This document shows, piece by piece, positions 58,374 to 64,000 of a stretch of DNA of 64,000 nucleotides. The position numbers were made by a program, and so were the translations under genes. The notes under the pieces were generated by a model, which had not been told where the DNA came from, ran no database searches, and worked only from the letters and a program-made list of their open reading frames with translations. The stretch is from Erythroxylum novogranatense. Lineage: Eukaryota; Streptophyta; Magnoliopsida; Malpighiales; Erythroxylaceae. How positions within the stretch are numbered: the first letter of the stretch is position 1; each line of letters starts with the position of its first letter. The stretch lies in contig CM057231.1 in the NCBI GenBank assembly GCA_029891385.1, positions 21,917,300 through 21,981,299 of the forward strand, in the 5' to 3' direction.

Positions 58374-58530
58374 TAACCTTTAGGGAAAGAGAGAAAGAAT
58401 GTTAGAATAGAATTACATGCATGATCATAAGGACTTGCATGACATATATATGGCTCCCACTAGTTTCAAAGAATTCATAACCCTCAGTACGAATCCAAGA
58501 AATATTATGACAAAATGTCCTAGTGGGTCG

Positions 58531-58710
58531 ATATCCGACATTACTAAAATGACCTTGGGTTTACCCAACAAGCCACCTTAGGTCAATCGGTAGGTATCGG
58601 TCATACCAATTGCATCTTAGATATTCGACATTACTAAAATGACCTTGGATTTACCCAACAAGCCACCTTAGATCAATCGGCAGGTATCGGTCATACCAGT
58701 TACATCACAG
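58531..58710. repeat. 90-bp tandem duplication in C1 leader
   Basis: Units 58531-58620 and 58621-58710 share CGACATTACTAAAATGACCT, ACCCAACAAGCCACCTTAG and GGTATCGGTCATACCA. The last word is itself an imperfect inverted repeat. Only a few differences are seen, so the duplication is recent. Confidence 0.92.
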
Positions 58711-59150
58711 GTGCAATTATCGACTAGTGCTATCAACTCGTGATGTATGCACACACATTGGTTTATCAACTCTTGATGCGCGTACATCTGATATACACTA
58801 CCCAATTTCGCCTCTGTCCACGTTGACCTTGAGTTTACTCAACAAATCAACGCTTCTAGTAAAAACCGACCCATTAATCCGAAAATCTCATTTTCATGGT
58901 TTGAACATATCCGTATAGAGTGAGCTTGGGTTTACCCAATAACCCGAACTCTATAAGAACTCTGGTTCTCCCCATATTAATGGAAGACGTTAATTTTCAT
59001 ATTATGTTGAGGGATTTCAAGCTCTGGTCTCATCTTCTTCTTCTCCAAGGTATAGGATTATAGTCACCACGACTATATGGAATGATTTAGGGCATTTCAT
59101 CAATCACATTGAGTCTATACCTGTGATCATCCATCATCCCACCTTTGCAT

Positions 59151-59337
59151 GTTGTAGTCGACTGGTGCATGTGTTAGTCGACTGGTGCATGTGCTAGTCG
59201 ACTTCTTTTGACTACTGTGCATGAGTTAGTCGACTGGTGCATGTGCTAGTCGACTACCTTTGACTTCTGTGCACGAGCTAGTCGACTGGTGCATGTGCTA
59301 GTCGACTAGTGCATGTGTTAGTCGACTACTTTTTGGC
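59151..59337. repeat. TAGTCGACT minisatellite in C1 leader
   Basis: Eight TAGTCGACT words, mostly spaced about 20 bp by GGTGCATGTG or GTGCATGAG, with two longer TTTTGACT-containing spacers. The core GTCGAC is palindromic. Similar AAGTCGACT words occur twice in S1 (44440-44465). Confidence 0.92.
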
Positions 59338-60436
59338 ATGCTCTCTAATCGGCTAATTTCTCAATCCGTGTAGTTCAAATTCACAATACCAAGTATAATA
59401 TCCTTTACTTTGATGTACCAATGAAACACTTTCATTGTATCATGCTTACCATATATAGTTATACTATACATGAAATACTTGAAATCGATGAATACACTAT
59501 TATTCACTTAGATTTTCAAATAATTTTGTGAATATCAAACTATCACCCTAAGTATCTCTAGGTAGTCTATACTTTATCAAGACTACTTCAGCACTGGTCA
59601 CAAAATTGTGACGGCCAAAACAATCAAGACAACGAAATACACTAACGAGACGCTAATTAGACACATTTGATATCCGAAAATTTTTGGAAAACCAACTTCA
59701 AGAAAATCATTTTGGCAAGCATACAACATCAATGTAACACATTTTTAATCACATTAAAAATGATCCAAGGCATTGGAATTGAGAAATACACAACCATTCA
59801 TTCCAAACAAAACAACTCCAGCAACTTTCTCAAAACTGTCAAGCTCTGTCTTTTGCTTGAAAAACTCATTAAAAAAATTTCAATAAATTCTGATAAAATT
59901 ACAGAGGTTACTAAATGTTCACAACATGCTGCATGAATTTTTTCAGGATTTATTTCCAATAAAAAATCATCCAACCTCAGCAACAAAACCAATGTAGAAT
60001 CTGTGTACCTCAACACAGTTATTCCCAGCAGCACACAATAAATTCTCAAATAAATAGTAAATCACATCGAAAACATTTTTCCATCCTCATAGACATTCAT
60101 AAACATCTTAGAGACATGTCGGTGAAAGAAAATCTGAAAAAAAAAGTCTATAATTTATTATTGAATTTATAAGCATGCCTGTTCAAGGATTGTGCACAAA
60201 CACAGCAATCAGAACATTAGGGAATAAATTAGACAAACCATATCAAATCACATTGATAAATTCTGGTCTTCCACAGACATATTCACTAACATCTTATGAG
60301 CACATCTGGGCAAGAAAATTTAGAAAACAAGTTTTTCATACTGATTTCGAATTTAACACAGTCAATATGCATCATCATCACAAGCAATAGGCAGCTCCGA
60401 CCTTGTTATGATTTCTTCGTTATAAAAGACACAAGT

Positions 60437-60449
60437 GGCTCTGATACCA
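60437..60449 (-). promoter_or_regulatory. Primer binding site of C1
   Basis: The minus strand reads TGGTATCAGAGCC, a perfect tRNA-iMet type, next to the 5' LTR. Confidence 0.88.
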
Positions 60450-60450
60450 C

Positions 60451-60950
60451 TATAGGAAAATCTCGGTGTGTGCATCACATACACACGGTGCGGAAAACAA
60501 AAAAAATTTGTTCTAGGACCTTCCCGAAAGCCAGGATCCATGTTTCTATATAACAAACTCAAACCATAACGACCAAAGGAGACCGTCTCTAACAGTATCC
60601 ACGCAGAGATCGGAGAACCTAACCGGGGCAAACCCTTTGACCCGGGAATAGCTAGAACAAAGTAAAGACTGCTAGATCTTACCTTTGTTCTTAAAGAGAA
60701 ATGGAGAAATGATGGAGAAGGAGAAGCTTGGTGAAGAAGAGAACTTGATGAAAGATGAAGAGGCTTAGGATTTCTCAAATCCTATTTCAACACCCACGAT
60801 CATCCACCCTTCTTTCTTGCTTTTTCATATGTCTTATAACCTTTTAAAGACACATTAAAGCTAATGGTGGAGGCTTGTCCACGTTAGCCATTATATATAT
60901 ATATATATAATAAAGTGAAAAAGATAAGCTTCTCCTTTTGGCTTCCACGT

Positions 60951-60996
<46 letters not shown>

Positions 60997-62257
60997 GTAT
61001 ATAAATGCTGAAGTAGTCCAGTCACACTGGGGTCGGTCCTACCGGCCTACCGGGTCCCGGTATGAAAAAACCACCGGAAACCTTTTTCAGCAATATCGAT
61101 GTCGTGATCTCATCGGGATATATCTCGATCTCATCGGGATCCATTTAATTCCATTGCTCTCCATTTATTGGATCTCTGTCCAAAAATATTTTACGAATTC
61201 TTCGAATCACTCTTATGCGTGTGACCCATTAGGTTCCCGGTTATGTTGACCACTTAAATTAACACTTAATCTGAGCAAGTCATGAGCGGTATCTAGCAAC
61301 ACATCATGACCCCAATTGACCGGAAAGTAATTGGTTTGACGAATGAACATATATTCATCATGAACCATATCATTTAACCTTTCCATAGACAATTATTGTG
61401 CAATTCGTCCTTTCACCATGCTATACCACACTTGGTTACGAGTATGGGCAAAGTGTCAACTCTTACTAGATCGACTACGCCAAATCTAGTCCAAGTGATA
61501 TCAGTTCTCGCCCGGGACTCATTACTTTATATGTCATCAAGACACTCTTCATGACATATGAACTCCGCCGAGATTTCCAAGTAATGACCCTGACAAGAGG
61601 CCATGGGTATCATCTTCTTTTATCACAGAAGTGGTGAATCCTCTATTGGCAACTCAATTACCTTCGAATACCTCAAGCTGTACCCAATCACCACCCTACG
61701 AGCGACCTATGTAAGGCAACAAGGAATGGAGTCAAAGCACAGAATCAGTATCCAAGATATCCTTTAGTACCTTAAGTCTAAGGATATTTGCACCATTGCT
61801 ATGATGAGATTATCACTGACATTAGAATAGGACATCCATGTGATGATCTCATAGCAGGTCATCCAATGTACTTACTACCTCTAGTAAGCATTCACATCTC
61901 ATCCCTAAACATCCCATATTTACAGTTTCTGAGATCCACTACTTGATCAAATCAAGGAGCTTGAGATGTGCTAGTCTCCGGACACCGATGTCCAGCCAGA
62001 ATCCTATGACTAGGATAATTTAGATATCGACATAATTGCACATGATAGGAATCTCAGTAGTATGATCACATCATAATTTCCTTCATGCTATGTCATATAT
62101 CATGGACTTCATTAATTTGCTTATAGATCAATATCCATTCATAAACAATGAACAGCAAAGTAATGAAATATGCCTTTCTTTATTTATTCATAAAGTATGT
62201 ACAGAACTTTGTACAAAACGCGCTAAAGGCGGTTGCCTTTAGGGCACTACTCTAACA
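60451..62257 (-). repeat. 5' LTR of C1
   Basis: Collinear with 46480-48218; starts TATAGGAAAATC (TA in place of TG) and ends CACTACTCTAACA. Contains (AT)n at 60893-60909 and (AC)n at 60953-60990. Then comes the target-duplication copy ACCCC. ORFs 60362-60778 and 60938-61249 are LTR sequence without domains. Confidence 0.9.
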
Positions 62258-62262
62258 ACCCC

Positions 62263-62663
62263 GTTAAACAAACAGGAGTCTAGCCATTACATTCAAGTAA
62301 GAGATAGAAGTCGGGATCAGTTCACGTCTGCATTTGTATTTCCTTATTTTTGTATCAAATTGTATATTTCGTAATTATTGTACATTGGTTATTTGAATAT
62401 TTCTATTTTGTAACAACTTTCTAAATTGGAGATTTTTGTAAATGAGCTTGATCAATGAGTGTAATAACACTTGTGAATGAAAATGTTTATGAATAAAGTG
62501 GGCCCAGTTTGTTTATTGATTTCCTAAATATGCTTGTGATGTTTTAAAAAAATTGTAACGAGTTTTGATTGTTTGACTGTTCTAGCATGACATCCTTGTG
62601 GAGTACATACTCGTACATCACTCAGGATGTCGGGAACGTGTCCTGTGAGAGTAGGATGCTACA
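62263..62663 (+). repeat. E LTR, segment 5 (right end)
   Basis: Last part of E, ending ACTCAGGATGTCGGGAACG and then GTAGGATGCTACA, followed by AAAGT (62664-62668). The GATGTCGGG word near the end echoes the terminal GATATCGGGTTC of A2 and S1. Confidence 0.75.
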
Positions 62664-62668
62664 AAAGT

Positions 62669-63250
62669 AGTCTTCATATAACCATGGTCCTTTAAGACTT
62701 ATTCAAATTTTCTATACCACTGTCTTAGGGCCTACTTCAACCTATAATGACTTTGATTTTATTTACAAACATGGTCTCTTTTTTTTCCTTTCAGTTTAAA
62801 CCCCTCTGGCTACTTCATGTAGATTTCTTCATCCAGATCACTAGGAAGAAAGGTTATCTTCACGTCCATTTGCTCAATTTCTAAGTCAAGGCTAGTTAAA
62901 CTAAGGAATGCACGAATAAAGTTCATCTTAACTATAGGAGAAAAATTTCCTCAAAATCAATACCTTTATTTTGTCCAAACTATTTAACAATAAGTCTTGT
63001 CTTGTACCTTGGCCTTGAGTTATGTTCCTCATGTTTAATTTTAAAGACCCATTTATTTTTCAATGCTTTCCTACCTTTAGGCAATTTAACCAACTCAAAG
63101 GTATGGTTATCATGTAAAGACTACAATTCATCTAGCATCGCCTTAGTCCACTTGTCCTTATGTTTATCTTTGATAGCTTCCTCATTACACTTTAGTTATC
63201 ATAGAACAGTTAGGAAGACATAATCATTTACAGAGTATCTAGTAGAGGGT
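62669..63250 (-). pseudogene. D pol: RT N-terminal part
   Basis: On the minus strand, frames give an RVT_2 start: WTKAMLDEL-like (63130), TFELVKLPKGRKALKNKWVF-like (63040-63110), RYKTRLIVK-like (62990), FGQNKGIDFEEIF-like (62960) and then PF...VKM...FL-like pieces (62830-62900) that reach the E junction. Stops and shifts are frequent. Its C-terminal continuation is at 12041-12568 on the far side of E. Confidence 0.78.
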
Positions 63251-64000
63251 AAAGGAGTTATAGTGGACCTTCTCAAAGTGTTTATAAGAATCTCCTCTAT
63301 TGACTATTCCACTTCAACATTCTCGAGTTCTACTTTCTCTTTAGGAATATCAACATCAACTACATCTTATTGATTATTATTAGTACCATTTGCATCTTGT
63401 TCCTCTCTTGGTGTATAAGGAATTATATCAAAATCACTTAGCATACAATTGCTTTAAGGTACTGATTTCTCTTCTCTATTAAAGTTTGTCATAGTTTGAT
63501 CCTCTATGAACATAATGTCTTTGCTTCTAACTATCTTTATTCTATTTGGATCATACAATATGTAACCATTCTCATCCTTAACATAACCAAGAAAAATGAA
63601 TTCTCTACTCTTCATGTCAAGCTTTGTCCTTTCATCTTTAAGAACATAAGTAAAAGCTATGCAATTAAAAGCATGCAAATGGTTATATGAAACATTCTTC
63701 CAATACCAAATTTTATCTAGTACCTTCAGCTGTGAAGGAATACATGGTGAGAGATTAATGACATGAACTATAGTTCTCAAGGCTTCATCCTAAAAAAATT
63801 TGGCAACCTATCCTGTGAAAGGATGCATCTAACCTTTTCAACCATTGTTCTATTCATCCTTTTGGCTAAAACATTCAATTGCGGTTTCTTTGGGGTGCCT
63901 TCTGATGTATGATTCCCTATTCTTTACAATAGGCATCAGATGGTCCTAGGTACTCACCATTATTATTAATTCATATTCATTTCAATTTCTTTCTAGTTTT
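63251..64000 (-). pseudogene. D pol: integrase (runs off window)
   Basis: The open piece 63454-63780 reads MRTIVHVINLSPCIPSQLKV, LDKIWYWKNVSYNHLHAFNC, DERTKLDMKSREFIFLGYVK, then RSKDIMFIEDQTM, the C-terminal part of a TNT1-like integrase. From 63781 to the window end broken frames continue into the catalytic core (a TPKKPQLNVLAKR-like segment near 63885, EYLGPSDAYCK-like near 63950). A variable acidic linker (63251-63453) joins it to RT. Same orientation and decay level as the RT and RNase H parts, so one old element. Confidence 0.85.

Larger units (their letters stand above)
58374..60436 (-). other. C1 leader, ~2.06 kb, with tandem repeats
   Basis: No gene. Holds a 90-bp direct duplication (58531-58710) and a TAGTCGACT minisatellite (59151-59337). 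The ORFs at 59667-59936 and 60175-60390 show no domain. Such a long leader before gag is unusual but matches C2's 1.4 kb. Confidence 0.65.
46480..62257 (-). mobile_element. Element C1: TNT1-like Ty1/copia retrotransposon, with C2 nested inside
   Basis: LTRs of about 1.74 and 1.81 kb (46480-48218, 60451-62257) enclose, on the minus strand, a long leader, gag, PR, IN, RT and RNase H in Ty1/copia order. Flanks are ACCCT (46475-46479) and ACCCC (62258-62262), one mismatch. The primer site TGGTATCAGAGCC lies at 60437-60449, the PPT at 48219-48232. C2 interrupts the gene near the gag/protease boundary (about 51165 to 57419). All coding parts carry stops and shifts. Confidence 0.9.
12569..62663 (+). 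mobile_element. Element E: solo LTR (~4.0 kb) split by five insertions
   Basis: The left end begins TGTAACATCCCGTTCCC and the right end finishes GTAGGATGCTACA. Perfect AAAGT duplications flank it (12564-12568 and 62664-62668). E's own sequence survives in five pieces: 12569-14227, 15605-16905, 43657-43849, 46052-46479 and 62263-62663. The gaps are a copia solo LTR, G1, S1 and C1. No primer site, PPT or pol lies in the E pieces, so E is a single LTR left by recombination. The termini and the hairpin at 46396 relate it to the A2/S1 family. Confidence 0.85.

Noticed and set aside
59151..59337. CRISPR-like array (short repeats with spacers)
   Set aside because: Units are only about 9-20 bp with similar, not unique, spacers, in a plant retroelement leader; no cas gene is present.

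Overview
The window looks like nuclear DNA of a flowering plant. It is AT-rich and consists almost wholly of nested LTR retrotransposons, with plant-type primer sites (tRNA-iMet, TGGTATCAGAG), a Tat-lineage Ty3/gypsy element carrying an antisense ORF, TNT1-like Ty1/copia elements, and chromovirus-like LTRs starting TGTAACA. The species cannot be named from this. I found no host protein gene, rRNA, tRNA or CRISPR array. Every convincing protein match is a retroelement gag, protease (PR), reverse transcriptase (RT), RNase H (RH), integrase (IN) or Tat antisense protein, and all are broken.

Layout. (A) 1-2308: part of a large gypsy-type LTR on the minus strand, cut by the window edge. (D) An old copia element on the minus strand is the outermost layer. 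Its 3' LTR end, polypurine tract (PPT), RH and part of RT lie at 10928-12568; the rest of RT and IN lie at 62669-64000. D is interrupted by A2 (3086-10922, a coding-free LTR element, TSD GTAAA) and by E (a solo LTR, 12569-62663, TSD AAAGT). E is interrupted by a copia solo LTR (14228-15604), by the Tat element G1 (16906-43651, TSD ATGTT), by the solo LTR S1 (43850-46046, TSD AAGAC) and by the copia element C1 (46480-62257, TSD ACCCT/ACCCC). G1 carries two further insertions, B (23595 to about 32925) and C (34000-41461, TSD ACCTG). C1 carries C2 (about 51165-57419). The stack is four levels deep: D, E, then G1 or C1, then B, C or C2.

Most interesting material. B and C form a non-autonomous family with very large LTRs (4.35-4.54 kb) around an interior of only about 0.63-0.68 kb that holds a primer site, a PPT and no gene. 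C is also rearranged: both outer ends are the U5 end of the LTR in inverted orientation, yet a perfect 5-bp target duplication flanks it, so a malformed cDNA seems to have been integrated. The LTRs of all these gypsy-type families are built from diverged modules of about 160-190 bp and share a hairpin, duplicated boxes and a slot for minisatellites of changing sequence. G1 keeps a fairly coherent antisense ORF with its own TATA box.

Caution on sequence quality. Paired LTR copies differ repeatedly at CAG/CTG trinucleotides (CAG against CGA, CGG or CG), and the primer sites of A2 and B show the same change. This resembles basecalling error at methylated CHG sites, so frameshifts and divergence between copies may be partly artificial.
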